Shown here: piece by piece, positions 9,520-18,596 of the stretch
How the letters are laid out: every line of letters starts with the position of its first letter
Numbering within the stretch: position 1 is the first letter of the stretch
NCBI GenBank assembly: GCA_007694185.1
Contig: RECD01000253.1
Coordinates: 1 to 64,000 of the forward strand
Length of the DNA stretch: 64,000 nt
Direction of reading: 5' to 3'
Origin: Planctomycetaceae bacterium
GTDB taxonomy: Bacteria > Planctomycetota > Planctomycetia > Pirellulales > Pirellulaceae
Position numbers and translations under genes: made by a program
Notes under the pieces: model-generated
Told to the model about the DNA's origin: nothing
Databases searched by the model: none
What the model saw: only the letters and a program-made list of their open reading frames with translations

Positions 9520-11131
9520 CCGCAGGCTCGATTCTTAAGGGGAACAGGCGATCGACGATTTGGGCGACGAAATAACAAACCAGGCTGGCGATCAGGGCCG
9601 ACCACCAGCCGTACAGGGGGCGTTCGAGCCAGGGGTTCGGGACGACCAGCAGCAGCGTTACCACGAATGCGGCGAGCATCCCGATCAAACCGCTCCGTTG
9701 GGCGAATCGGCGTTGAGACTTGCCCAGCAGGAAGATGCCGACGATCAGCCCCGAGGAGAAGCCGGCAACGGTCAAGACCTGATGGACGACGGAAACGCCG
9801 ACCAACGAGGGCGAGTGGATGACCAGGATCGCCACCGCCATCTGCAGCAGCCCGAAAATCACGGTCCAGATTCGACTGGCTCGCGTCAGCCGGTTGTCCT
9901 CGGCGACCACCCCGGTCATGAAACGCTGCGCGGGTAGGTCACGACGCATGAAATCGTTGACAACGGCTGAGGCGCTGCTGCTAAGCGAACTGGAGAGCGT
10001 CGACATCGCGACGCTGAATACCGCCGCCAGCGTCAGCCCGCACAGTCCGACCGGCATGCGGTCGACGATGAACGACGCGAACGCCTCATCCAGGTTCTCC
10101 GGGGTTGGCCGGCCGATGTGTGCGAACCACGCCGCTAGCGCAACCCCGACCAGCAGGAATAGGGCGAACTGGGCGGCGACCAGCGGGCCGCTCAGGGCGA
10201 CGGCCCACCGCGCCTGCTTCAAGCCGCGTGAGCAGAGATATCGCTGGACCATCATTTGGTCGGTGCCATGGGTCGCGATCGCCAGAAACAGGCCGCCCAC
10301 GATCCCTGCCCAAAGGTTCCCGCTGAACAGCGTCCACTCGGGATGCAAGACGACGAACCGATCGGTCTCTTGGCCGTAGCTGACGATCTGGCCAAACCCG
10401 CCCGGCAGTTTGTCCGCGATCACCCCCACGGCGACGACGGCACCGGCCAGGTAAACGACCAGCTGGATACAGTCGTTCCAGATCACGCCGCGGATCCCGC
10501 CCATGGTCGCGTAGATCATCGTCGCGACCCCGATCACCAGCACGCACGGCGTCAACCCGAAGCCCGTCACTTGGCCCAGCACCAGAGCGGTCAGGTAAAG
10601 CCGCAAGCCGTCGGCGACGGTTCGGGTGACGATGAAAATCGTCGACGAGGTCCGTTGGGTCAGCCCCCCAAAACGATCTCTCAAAATGTCGTAGGCGGTG
10701 TAGATCTCATCGCGAAAGTAGCTGGGCAAGAACCAGACCACCACGATCAGCCGGCCGAGGATCAGGCCGATCGACAATTGCAGGAACCCGAAGTCGCCGC
10801 CGTGGGCGAGCGCCAGGCCGGGAACGCTCAGAAAGGTCACCGCACTCGTCTCGGTCGCGATGATCGAACCCAGGACCGCCCACCACGGCAGGTCCCGGCC
10901 GGCGACCAAGTAGCGGCTGAGGGTAACCGAGCCTCGGCCGATCCAAATCCCGAGTGCGAGCGTGACGCACAGGTAGACGAACAGGATCGTCGAATCGGCA
11001 ACGGAAATGCGAATTCCCAAGCTACCTTCCGTAAAACGAAACAGGCCGGCTTTCGGCCGAGCCCAGCGCCCCGCCACCGATCGATTATCGTAGTCGAATC
11101 GACCCAGTCGTGGTTCCCCACAGCGAGGCAT
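9512..11131 (-). CDS. sodium:solute symporter (SSS family)
   Basis: 539 aa with many TM helices; SRYLVAGRDLPWWAVLGSIIATETSAVTFLSVPGLA, GTDQMMVQRYL; true start probably internal (about 100-120 nt downstream of the listed ATG); overlaps the downstream fusion gene by 8 nt. Confidence 0.88.
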   Translation of the reverse strand: MPRCGEPRLGRFDYDNRSVAGRWARPKAGLFRFTEGSLGIRISVADSTILFVYLCVTLALGIWIGRGSVTLSRYLVAGRDLPWWAVLGSIIATETSAVTFLSVPGLALAHGGDFGFLQLSIGLILGRLIVVVWFLPSYFRDEIYTAYDILRDRFGGLTQRTSSTIFIVTRTVADGLRLYLTALVLGQVTGFGLTPCVLVIGVATMIYATMGGIRGVIWNDCIQLVVYLAGAVVAVGVIADKLPGGFGQIVSYGQETDRFVVLHPEWTLFSGNLWAGIVGGLFLAIATHGTDQMMVQRYLCSRGLKQARWAVALSGPLVAAQFALFLLVGVALAAWFAHIGRPTPENLDEAFASFIVDRMPVGLCGLTLAAVFSVAMSTLSSSLSSSASAVVNDFMRRDLPAQRFMTGVVAEDNRLTRASRIWTVIFGLLQMAVAILVIHSPSLVGVSVVHQVLTVAGFSSGLIVGIFLLGKSQRRFAQRSGLIGMLAAFVVTLLLVVPNPWLERPLYGWWSALIASLVCYFVAQIVDRLFPLRIEPADE

Positions 11132-11247
11132 GGCCTAGAATGGACGAAAGTGATGTCCCGGCAATCGATAGCCTGGGATTCAACCGAGACCGCTTCGAAA
11201 TTCGACAAAGATCCGTCGAACCACGATCCCCTCAGCAGGCCAGCGCC

Positions 11248-12510
11248 ATGTCCACTCGCTTGACCGCCCCCGTTTCGATCGCTGCGACGTCAGCTCAAAC
11301 CACCTCCGGTGCTGCCCCGTGGGGGGGCATTTTTGGGAGGCGCTGGATGACCGGCACGCTGGCATGTTTGGTACTCACCGGGCTGCCGCTGACCATTGCC
11401 GCGTCACCGCTGGCAGCTCAGGAAGTTTCCGCTCCGGAATCGACTCCAGAATCCGCTCCTGAGCCGGAACCGGCAGCGGGCGACCGATCCGAACAGGTGC
11501 GTGAGATCGCGAACCGAGGGATCGAGTTCCTGATTTCCCAAGGGCAAGCGGCCAATGGGGCGTTCAGCCCCGAAAGCGGGACTGCGGTGACCAGCCTCTG
11601 CGTTTCGGCGATCCTGCGTCACCGCCCCGAGGCTCGTGAAACTCCTGCCATCAAGCAGGCGTTGGCATTCATCGAAGCGAACATTCGCGGCGATGGCGGG
11701 ATCTATGCGGACGGATCGTTGTTCAAAAATTATGAGACCTGCGTCGCTGTCGACGCGCTCATCCAAGCCAACGAAGGGCAGCAGTACGACAGTGCCTTGT
11801 CCCGGGCCAGGTTGTTCATCCGCGGCTTGCAGTGGGACGAAACGGAAGGGTTGACCGCGGCCGATCCGGCTTACGGCGGCGCCGGCTATGGAACTCACCA
11901 GCGGCCTGATCTGTCGAATACCGCCTTCATGGTCGAGGCGCTGCGGCAGTTGGGAGACCAGGCGGATGACGAGGCGATCCAGAAGGCTTTGCTGTTCATC
12001 AGCCGCACGCAGAACCTCGCCGGACATGGCAACGACACCGAGCATGCCGACGCCGTCGGGGATGGCGGTTTTTACTACACCCCAGCAGCGGGGGGATCCA
12101 GCCAAGCCGGGACGACCGCCTCGGGAGGCCTGCGCAGCTACGCGTCGATGACCTACGCCGGGCTGAAGAGCATGATTTTTGCTGGCTTGACCCAGGACGA
12201 CCCACGTGTCGCCGCCGCGCTCGATTTCATCCGCCAAAATTACTCGCTGGAAACCAACCCCGGCATGGGCGATGCCGGCTTGTACTACTACTACCACACC
12301 TTCGCCAAGGCGCTCGCGGCGGCCGAAATCGACATCTTGGACGATGACGAAGGGACCCCGCACGTTTGGCGGGATGATTTGGTTCGCACACTCGCGAGCC
12401 ATCAAAGGCCGGACGGTAGCTGGGTCAACCGCACCAACGAGCGTTGGATGGAAGGGAACCGAAACCTGGTCACCGCCTACGCTTTGCTCGCCCTCGCCTA
12501 CTGCCGCTGA
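11248..12510 (+). CDS. secreted prenyltransferase/squalene-oxidase-repeat (terpene cyclase-like alpha/alpha barrel) protein
   Basis: Start chosen at internal ATG 11248 before the hydrophobic N-terminal segment; repeats such as IEANIRGDGGIYADGSLFKNYETCVAVDAL and RTLASHQRPDGSWVNRTNERWMEGNRNLVTAYALLAL. Confidence 0.8.
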   Translation: MSTRLTAPVSIAATSAQTTSGAAPWGGIFGRRWMTGTLACLVLTGLPLTIAASPLAAQEVSAPESTPESAPEPEPAAGDRSEQVREIANRGIEFLISQGQAANGAFSPESGTAVTSLCVSAILRHRPEARETPAIKQALAFIEANIRGDGGIYADGSLFKNYETCVAVDALIQANEGQQYDSALSRARLFIRGLQWDETEGLTAADPAYGGAGYGTHQRPDLSNTAFMVEALRQLGDQADDEAIQKALLFISRTQNLAGHGNDTEHADAVGDGGFYYTPAAGGSSQAGTTASGGLRSYASMTYAGLKSMIFAGLTQDDPRVAAALDFIRQNYSLETNPGMGDAGLYYYYHTFAKALAAAEIDILDDDEGTPHVWRDDLVRTLASHQRPDGSWVNRTNERWMEGNRNLVTAYALLALAYCR

Positions 12511-12653
12511 GTCGAAAGCCGCCGAGCCGACAGCCTCAGGCAAACGCAATTGATTTGCGTTTTGGAGCTTGACGCGGCGAGACCGGCTGCGGATGCTAGA
12601 GTGAGCGATCACGCCGGTGATCGCGGTGTCGCCAGGTCACTTTCCGATTCGCG

Positions 12654-13178
12654 ATGTCAAGATTTCGCCGGACCCTTTCGGTTTGCTGGATTCTCACGCT
12701 GCTGGTCAGCGAAGGGATCGCGATCCGTCACGTCGGTTCGTGCTGTTCGACGCAGGCCTGTGGGGCATCGCTTCACGGCGTCGACGGAAAGTTGGATGGG
12801 TTGGCGGTTGCGGATGTCTTCGCTCAATCGGCTGGTCCGTCGGCCCGCTCCGGCTGTTGTCACTCGCGTTGCCAGTCTTCGGCTCGCGGCTCGGGACCCG
12901 CGTCCGACGCAGACGACCTGCGGCGTCCCATTGCTGGGGCATCGCATCGATCTGGCGAAGGTTCGGACGAATCTCACGATTCGGAAACCTGCTCGATCTG
13001 CCGCTGGTTCGCGGGGGCCAAGGCGCAACCGGCCTTCGAACCGGTGTTGACCACGGAACCACTTTTCGAGATCCCGCAGCCCGTCTGGGAGGCGGGTTCT
13101 GCGGTTCGTGACCTCACTTTCTTCACGGCGTTATCGCGACGTGGTCCGCCTGCCGGCGTCGACCTCGCGTCGTTCTAG
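12654..13178 (+). CDS. small Cys-rich membrane/secreted hypothetical protein (possibly DUF2946-like)
   Basis: 174 aa; hydrophobic N-terminus, Cys clusters (SCCSTQAC, CCHSRC) and HDSETCSICRWFAG motif; chosen over two overlapping frames. Confidence 0.5.
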   Translation: MSRFRRTLSVCWILTLLVSEGIAIRHVGSCCSTQACGASLHGVDGKLDGLAVADVFAQSAGPSARSGCCHSRCQSSARGSGPASDADDLRRPIAGASHRSGEGSDESHDSETCSICRWFAGAKAQPAFEPVLTTEPLFEIPQPVWEAGSAVRDLTFFTALSRRGPPAGVDLASF

Positions 13179-13360
13179 CCGATCCGTCACGGACTCTGAT
13201 GGCCTGAGCCAATGAGTCGCTTCTTGCTCGCCGGTGCCGCCAAGCGGTCGTGCGAGTCGATCGGCTGAACGGATGTTGCTCTTCCCGTTCACGAAACCCG
13301 ACCCGGTTCCCGTTCGCCGAGCGCCTTTTTGACAGTGGCGTCGCGATCGGGTCAGCGTCG

Positions 13361-14596
13361 ATGAGACTCTCGATCATGGCAACCGTTTCGACCGACCGAC
13401 TCGCCACCCAGGACCGCATCAGCAGCGTCTTGGTGACCGACTTTTGTCCCTGGGCCAACCGTTACGTGTACTGGCTGAAGGAACCGATCGGCTGGTTCCT
13501 GGTCGCCTGGGCCGCCAGCATTCTGGTTGGGCTTTACGCCAGCACCGTCGGCTGGGTGCTCGCCAGCATTTTGGGAAGCGTGATCCTGGTCGGCATGGCG
13601 TGGCCTTGGCTGGCGGTCCGAGCCGTTCGCTGTCGACTGGCGCCCGCCCTGGACGAGATCCACGAGGGCCAGACGTGTGATCTGGTGCTGTCGGTCCGCA
13701 ACCGATTTCCTCTTCCGCTGTGGGGGATGGCGATCGAAGGCTACTTGGATCGCCATGGCGACGACGCCCGTCCAACGATCGCGCTCGCCTGTGTCCCGAT
13801 GATCAGCGAAGCGGAGTATCGCTTGGCAGCGACGCCCCAGCTTCGCGGGCATTATCCCGTGGTGCCGCCCCAAATCACCTGTTCCATGCCGTTCGGCCTC
13901 TGGACCGCCAAACGCGCCCTTTCGGACCACGCCACGCTGACCGTTTTGCCGCGGATCAGTCGGGTGCGAGACGAACCGGAACGGATCGGCGGTCGCCAAG
14001 CCGAATCGGGGGACGGGCTGAGGGCGGGCCAAGCGGGTGAGCCTTTGGGGGTGCGAGACTTTCGCGGTGGCGATCGGTTGCGCAACGTCCACTGGGTACA
14101 CACGGCTCGCACGGGCAGACTGACCGTCTGCGAGCGGGGGGCACCCCAGCAGCAACCGGTCGATATCGTGCTCGATCCCTCGCTGCCGACCGCTCGAGAT
14201 GCCGCGCACCGAATGGCGCTGCGGGAATCGCTGGCCAGGAGGGTACGGGTAGCGGCCAGTTTGGCGGTCGGGTTGCACGCCCACCACACGCCGGTTCGGC
14301 TGATCGTCGGCCCGACCGTGCTGCCGGTTCAGCCGGGCTCGACGGGGCGTCGCCGACTCCTGGTGGCACTTGCGAATGTTCCAGCGGACGGCGTGCCGGC
14401 GGATCACGCGGTCGTGTCATCGCCGTCCTGCCAAGGCCGAGCGTCGCTGAGCGTTCGTGGCGAGCAATCGGCAAAGTCCGGCGTGGTCGTTGTCGAGACG
14501 GTCCACGGGTTGGTGCGAATCGAGCCCGACCAATCGTTGGACCAGGTGCTCGCCCGTTTTTGGCTCGAGGTGAATGATGTCGCTCGCGTCGCCTGA
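13361..14596 (+). CDS. DUF58 domain-containing membrane protein
   Basis: Start at internal ATG 13361 (or 13376); two TM helices, then RAGQAGEPLGVRDFRGGDRLRNVHWVHTARTGRLTVCERGA (DUF58 core). Confidence 0.85.
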   Translation: MRLSIMATVSTDRLATQDRISSVLVTDFCPWANRYVYWLKEPIGWFLVAWAASILVGLYASTVGWVLASILGSVILVGMAWPWLAVRAVRCRLAPALDEIHEGQTCDLVLSVRNRFPLPLWGMAIEGYLDRHGDDARPTIALACVPMISEAEYRLAATPQLRGHYPVVPPQITCSMPFGLWTAKRALSDHATLTVLPRISRVRDEPERIGGRQAESGDGLRAGQAGEPLGVRDFRGGDRLRNVHWVHTARTGRLTVCERGAPQQQPVDIVLDPSLPTARDAAHRMALRESLARRVRVAASLAVGLHAHHTPVRLIVGPTVLPVQPGSTGRRRLLVALANVPADGVPADHAVVSSPSCQGRASLSVRGEQSAKSGVVVVETVHGLVRIEPDQSLDQVLARFWLEVNDVARVA

Positions 14597-16994
14597 GCCA
14601 GCCCCAGTCCGGCGGGTGGTCGCTTCGTCGCAGCGTGACCCGTTTGGTGCCGATTTGACAGACGTCGAAACCGGCGGCTCGATTTTCCGAGTCTGGTCGG
14701 ATCGCCGGCGCCGGGGGGCGATGGCGTTGGCCATCTTGGCATTGGTCGGCGTGATGCGGTTTCGCGCGAATGTCCAGCCGGGTGCGGTGTTGCTGTTGGA
14801 ATTCTGCGGCGTCTTGTCGTTGATTCTGCTCGGCGGCTGGTTGGATCGACGCGGATGGCCGGCCCGGCGTCCGTCTTGGGTCCCACCGGGGCACCCGCTG
14901 GGTCGTTTCGTCGTCGCCACGGCGATTTTGGTGCCGCTCCTGGGACGCCCGTTGCTCGGGGTTTTCGGTCAGCAAGCGAGCCCTTGGGAAATGGTGATGC
15001 TGACCTGCTTGGGCATCGGCGGACTCGTTTTGTCGCTCTGTGGGACTGCGCCGCGGCAGGCCGGCCTGGCTGTCATCTGCGGCGGATTCTTGATGTTGTT
15101 CACGACCGCGATCAGTGACCGGGTCGACATCCTGTCCATCGCCGTGGTCTGGGTGTTGGGCTGTTTGTGGTGGATGTTGGCGAACCATTGGGAACGGCTA
15201 GAGGTTCACTTGGCTCAGACGGTCCGTCGACCACGCGGCACGCGGATGGCGATGGTTTTGTTGGGGCTGGCAGTCATCGCGCCGGTCGGCTGGGCGACTT
15301 GGGGGCGAGTCCCCGCGTCGCGGGTCTTGTCTTGGGGAATCATGCCGACCAGCGGCGGGAACCAGTGGACCGACCCGTCCGCTCGATCGGGAGTCGGCAG
15401 TGGCGACGCGGTCGTCGCGGCCAAGCGGCATGCGACGTCGTTCGGTGCTGTGGAGTCCGAGATCTTCTTGCAATCTCACCAGCCGAGCCTGTTCGACGTG
15501 TTCGATGACATGCTCGGTAAGCCGAAGCGATCGAGGAAAGCGGACAAGGCGATCGCCCTGATGAATCGTGCCCCAGGTCGCAACCGAACCCGGACCGCGG
15601 AATCGCAGCAGGGCGACGCGGCCTTCTCGCTCCGTCGCGAGGCCAAGCCGCAACCGACAAAATTGGCAGATCGCAAGAGCGACGCGGTGTTGCAGTGGAT
15701 CGGCCCCCGCGGTGAACGCTTGGCGATTCGGCGTTGGGATCGCTTCGACGGACAGGAGTGGTCCGCACAAGACGAGACGCGGCCACGAGATCCGGCACCG
15801 CCATTGCCGCGTCGGGATATCGATGGCAAAGCGTGGTTTTTTCGACACGAGCGGAACAGCCCGCTCGCCGGTCCGACGCGGGCGGATGCGGTCAAGTTGA
15901 TCGGCTTGCAAACGCAGCGAATTCCTGCCCCCGTGGGCACGCTCGGGGTACACATCGCCGATGTCGATCGCGAAGATTTTTTCGAGCTGACCGAGGACGG
16001 TTCGTTCGCCATGCCGGGGCGCGATGCGATCCCGCCGTTGACGATGATTCGCTTGGTCACCCGGGAACTCGATGGCGATCGCTTGGCCGGTTTGAAGAGT
16101 CTCCCGGCAACCCGCAGCGAGCGAAGTTCGGAGGGCTCGGTCGAGACCGCCACGGAGGGGACCGAAATGGCGAGGCGCCTCGCGATCGCTTGGACCGACG
16201 GCGTGACCGCCCCCTGGGAACGGGTCGAAACGATCGTTGGCCGGCTGCGGACGGAGTTCCATTTCGATCGGGACACCGCCTCGGATGGTGAGGACCCGCT
16301 GCGAGACTTTTTGGTTTCGCGTCGGGGGGGCGATCACCTGTTCGCGTCGGCAGCCGCGGTGATGATCCGCTCGCTCGGGTACGAATGCCGCCTCGTCGCC
16401 GGGTTCTACGTCCCGTCTCCCAAGCGAGGTTGGGCCGTCGGGCAGGCTGACGTGTTGCCCGAGGATGCTCACGTCTGGGCCGAGGTCTTGGTCGAGGAGG
16501 GGGTCTGGGCGGCGATCGAACCGACACCGGGATACGACCCGCCGATCCGCTTTCGGACGCTCGGCCGTCGTGTCGCAGCGGTCATTCTTGTGGCGGCTCC
16601 GTGGCTCGGACTGCTTGGGCTGGTCGGGGTGTTCCTGTGGTGGTGTCGTCGAATTTGGGGCGAATGGTTTTGCCGAGCGATTTGGCAAGCGTCGTTCCCC
16701 TTGGCCGCACGTCAACGGGTCGCGATTCTGGTTCGCTTGCTCGAACTACGCGGCCGGCTAGCCGGCGTGCGTCGTCCGGTCGGCATGACGCCACGAGTCT
16801 GGGTGCGTCAGGTGGCGGCCTCGCTCGACGCATCGCTCCAACAAGCCGCTGACCGATTCTTCGACAGCGCCGACGCGACCTTCTTTGGCCCCGGCAATCC
16901 CTCAACCGACGACTGGTTGGTTGATGCCGACCAGGTGGCTCGCGGTGTCAACATCCGAGTTCTGGTGCGATCACGTCGCAGTTCGTCGGCATGA
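14574..16994 (+). CDS. transglutaminase-like (TgpA/DUF3488-type) membrane protein with atypical catalytic residues
   Basis: 806 aa; N-terminal TM helices; GGDHLFASAAAVMIRSLGYECRLVAGFYV..DAHVWAEVLVEEGVWAAIEPTPGY aligns by eye with the transglutaminase core; overlaps the DUF58 gene by 23 nt. Confidence 0.83.
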   Translation: MMSLASPEPAPVRRVVASSQRDPFGADLTDVETGGSIFRVWSDRRRRGAMALAILALVGVMRFRANVQPGAVLLLEFCGVLSLILLGGWLDRRGWPARRPSWVPPGHPLGRFVVATAILVPLLGRPLLGVFGQQASPWEMVMLTCLGIGGLVLSLCGTAPRQAGLAVICGGFLMLFTTAISDRVDILSIAVVWVLGCLWWMLANHWERLEVHLAQTVRRPRGTRMAMVLLGLAVIAPVGWATWGRVPASRVLSWGIMPTSGGNQWTDPSARSGVGSGDAVVAAKRHATSFGAVESEIFLQSHQPSLFDVFDDMLGKPKRSRKADKAIALMNRAPGRNRTRTAESQQGDAAFSLRREAKPQPTKLADRKSDAVLQWIGPRGERLAIRRWDRFDGQEWSAQDETRPRDPAPPLPRRDIDGKAWFFRHERNSPLAGPTRADAVKLIGLQTQRIPAPVGTLGVHIADVDREDFFELTEDGSFAMPGRDAIPPLTMIRLVTRELDGDRLAGLKSLPATRSERSSEGSVETATEGTEMARRLAIAWTDGVTAPWERVETIVGRLRTEFHFDRDTASDGEDPLRDFLVSRRGGDHLFASAAAVMIRSLGYECRLVAGFYVPSPKRGWAVGQADVLPEDAHVWAEVLVEEGVWAAIEPTPGYDPPIRFRTLGRRVAAVILVAAPWLGLLGLVGVFLWWCRRIWGEWFCRAIWQASFPLAARQRVAILVRLLELRGRLAGVRRPVGMTPRVWVRQVAASLDASLQQAADRFFDSADATFFGPGNPSTDDWLVDADQVARGVNIRVLVRSRRSSSA

Positions 16995-17052
16995 TTCGAC
17001 GAGCTTGAACGCGACCGGCGACACGCCTCTCTCTGTAAGGAATTCTTTCGAC

Positions 17053-18000
17053 ATGACGACTGCCAGCGCGACGATTTCAGAGCAGCGCATTGACGCCCTG
17101 CGTCAACGGCTCAACGCCGAATTGCTCGGCAAAGCCGAGCCGATCGAATTGGTGTTGGCCTGCCTGCTCGCCCGCGGCCACCTGTTGTTGGATGATCTCC
17201 CCGGCACCGGCAAAACGACGTTGGCAAAAGCCCTCGCGGATTGCCTAGGGGCCAAATTCGGACGGGTCCAATGCACGCCGGACCTCCTGCCGACCGACAT
17301 CACCGGTTTCAACCTGTTCAATCAGAAGAGCCGGGAGTTCGAATTCCATCCCGGGCCGGTCTTTTCCGATGTCTTGCTGGCTGACGAGATCAATCGCACC
17401 ACCCCGCGGACGCAAAGCGCTTTGTTGGAGGCGATGGCCGAGCGTCAGGTGACCATCGATGCGGTCCCCCATCGGTTGGTTGACACTTTTTTCGTCATCG
17501 CGACCCAGAACCCGATCGATAGTCATGGGGCCTACCCGCTGCCCGAAGCCCAACTCGATCGCTTTGCCATGCGATTGGAAATCGGCTACCCCGATCGCTC
17601 CGCGCAGTTGGCGATGCTCGCCGCCCGACCGGCGGAATTCGCGGAGCCGCGGGAAAAATTCGCTGCACGACTGTCGATCGACGGCCTGCGAGACTTGCAG
17701 CGTGAAGCGTCTGAGGTCACCGTCCACCCCGCCGTTCAGGGGTATTTGGTTGATCTTGTCGAAGCGACTCGCAAACACGAGGCGGTCGAGTTGGGAGTCA
17801 GTCCGCGAGGGATGCTGTCGTGGCAGCGGGTGGCTCAGGCTTGGGCTTACCTGCGGAACCGTCCCTTCGTCACTCCTCAAGACATCCAGGATGTCGCGCC
17901 CCCTGTGTTGGCCGTGAGATTGGTTCTCCGATCCGGTTCGGCCGACACGGTCATCCGCAGCCTGCTCCGTGACACCCCCGTACCGGATTATCGAACATGA
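17053..18000 (+). CDS. MoxR-family AAA+ ATPase
   Basis: Start at ATG 17053; GHLLLDDLPGTGKTTLAKALAD Walker A, VFSDVLLADEINRTTPRTQSALLEAMAE, FFVIATQNPIDSHGAYPLPEAQLDRFAM. Confidence 0.95.
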   Translation: MTTASATISEQRIDALRQRLNAELLGKAEPIELVLACLLARGHLLLDDLPGTGKTTLAKALADCLGAKFGRVQCTPDLLPTDITGFNLFNQKSREFEFHPGPVFSDVLLADEINRTTPRTQSALLEAMAERQVTIDAVPHRLVDTFFVIATQNPIDSHGAYPLPEAQLDRFAMRLEIGYPDRSAQLAMLAARPAEFAEPREKFAARLSIDGLRDLQREASEVTVHPAVQGYLVDLVEATRKHEAVELGVSPRGMLSWQRVAQAWAYLRNRPFVTPQDIQDVAPPVLAVRLVLRSGSADTVIRSLLRDTPVPDYRT

Positions 18001-18596
18001 AAAACTGGCGATTGGCTCTCGCTATCTGCGGTTTCGCTTCTGTCCCACTCGGGTTAGCAGGCTGTTCGGACGCACCCGATTCGGCGACACCGGGACACTC
18101 CCCGTCGGAACACTCGACCCCGGAACACTGGCCGAGCGACTTGGTCGACGCATCTGACAAGGTCGGTGTCCTGACCTCGCAGATCTTGGCCGCTTCCGCG
18201 GCGACCGACTCCCCGGAGGTCGCTGGGGAAATCCGAGATGGCGATCGAACGGCTACCGCGGCGGAGCTCCGTCAGCGTCTGCTCGACGTCGTCGGTTGGG
18301 TTCCCGAGGTCGCGGCAGACACCCCGCTCGAAGAAACGGACTGGATACCGATCCACGAAGCGAGTGAACGCCTGTCGCGGCGTTTGCGTGCTCTCGCCCC
18401 GCCCTGGGACGAACCGACGCGAACCCAAATCGAGGATTTTCGAGCACTGTTGCTCGAGCAGGCGAAGCTGATCCCGTTGCCACCGGAGGAGTTGCCGGCC
18501 GAGGCGGTTGACGTCGAATCCGGTGTGCTCGATGTGCCCGCGGGGTCCGAATCGACGGAACTCGAACCGGGAAGCGACGCGGAGGAGTCGGCATGA
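17997..18596 (+). CDS. putative lipoprotein of unknown function
   Basis: 199 aa; lipobox-like LGLAGC; ATGA overlap with the upstream moxR stop and start/stop overlap with the downstream permease. Confidence 0.7.
   Translation: MKNWRLALAICGFASVPLGLAGCSDAPDSATPGHSPSEHSTPEHWPSDLVDASDKVGVLTSQILAASAATDSPEVAGEIRDGDRTATAAELRQRLLDVVGWVPEVAADTPLEETDWIPIHEASERLSRRLRALAPPWDEPTRTQIEDFRALLLEQAKLIPLPPEELPAEAVDVESGVLDVPAGSESTELEPGSDAEESA

Noticed and set aside
7201-9822. 873 aa plus-strand ORF opposite the AmiE-like::NamZ-like fusion
   Set aside because: Shadow ORF (RADQFERRVG..HRQVQVEFQFRPQ composition) over a strongly supported minus-strand gene; it also runs into the symporter gene.
12550-13111. Overlapping ORFs of 166 aa and 164 aa in the two other frames beside the Cys-rich ORF
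   Set aside because: No signal peptide or coherent motif; the 12654 frame has a hydrophobic leader and organised Cys clusters.
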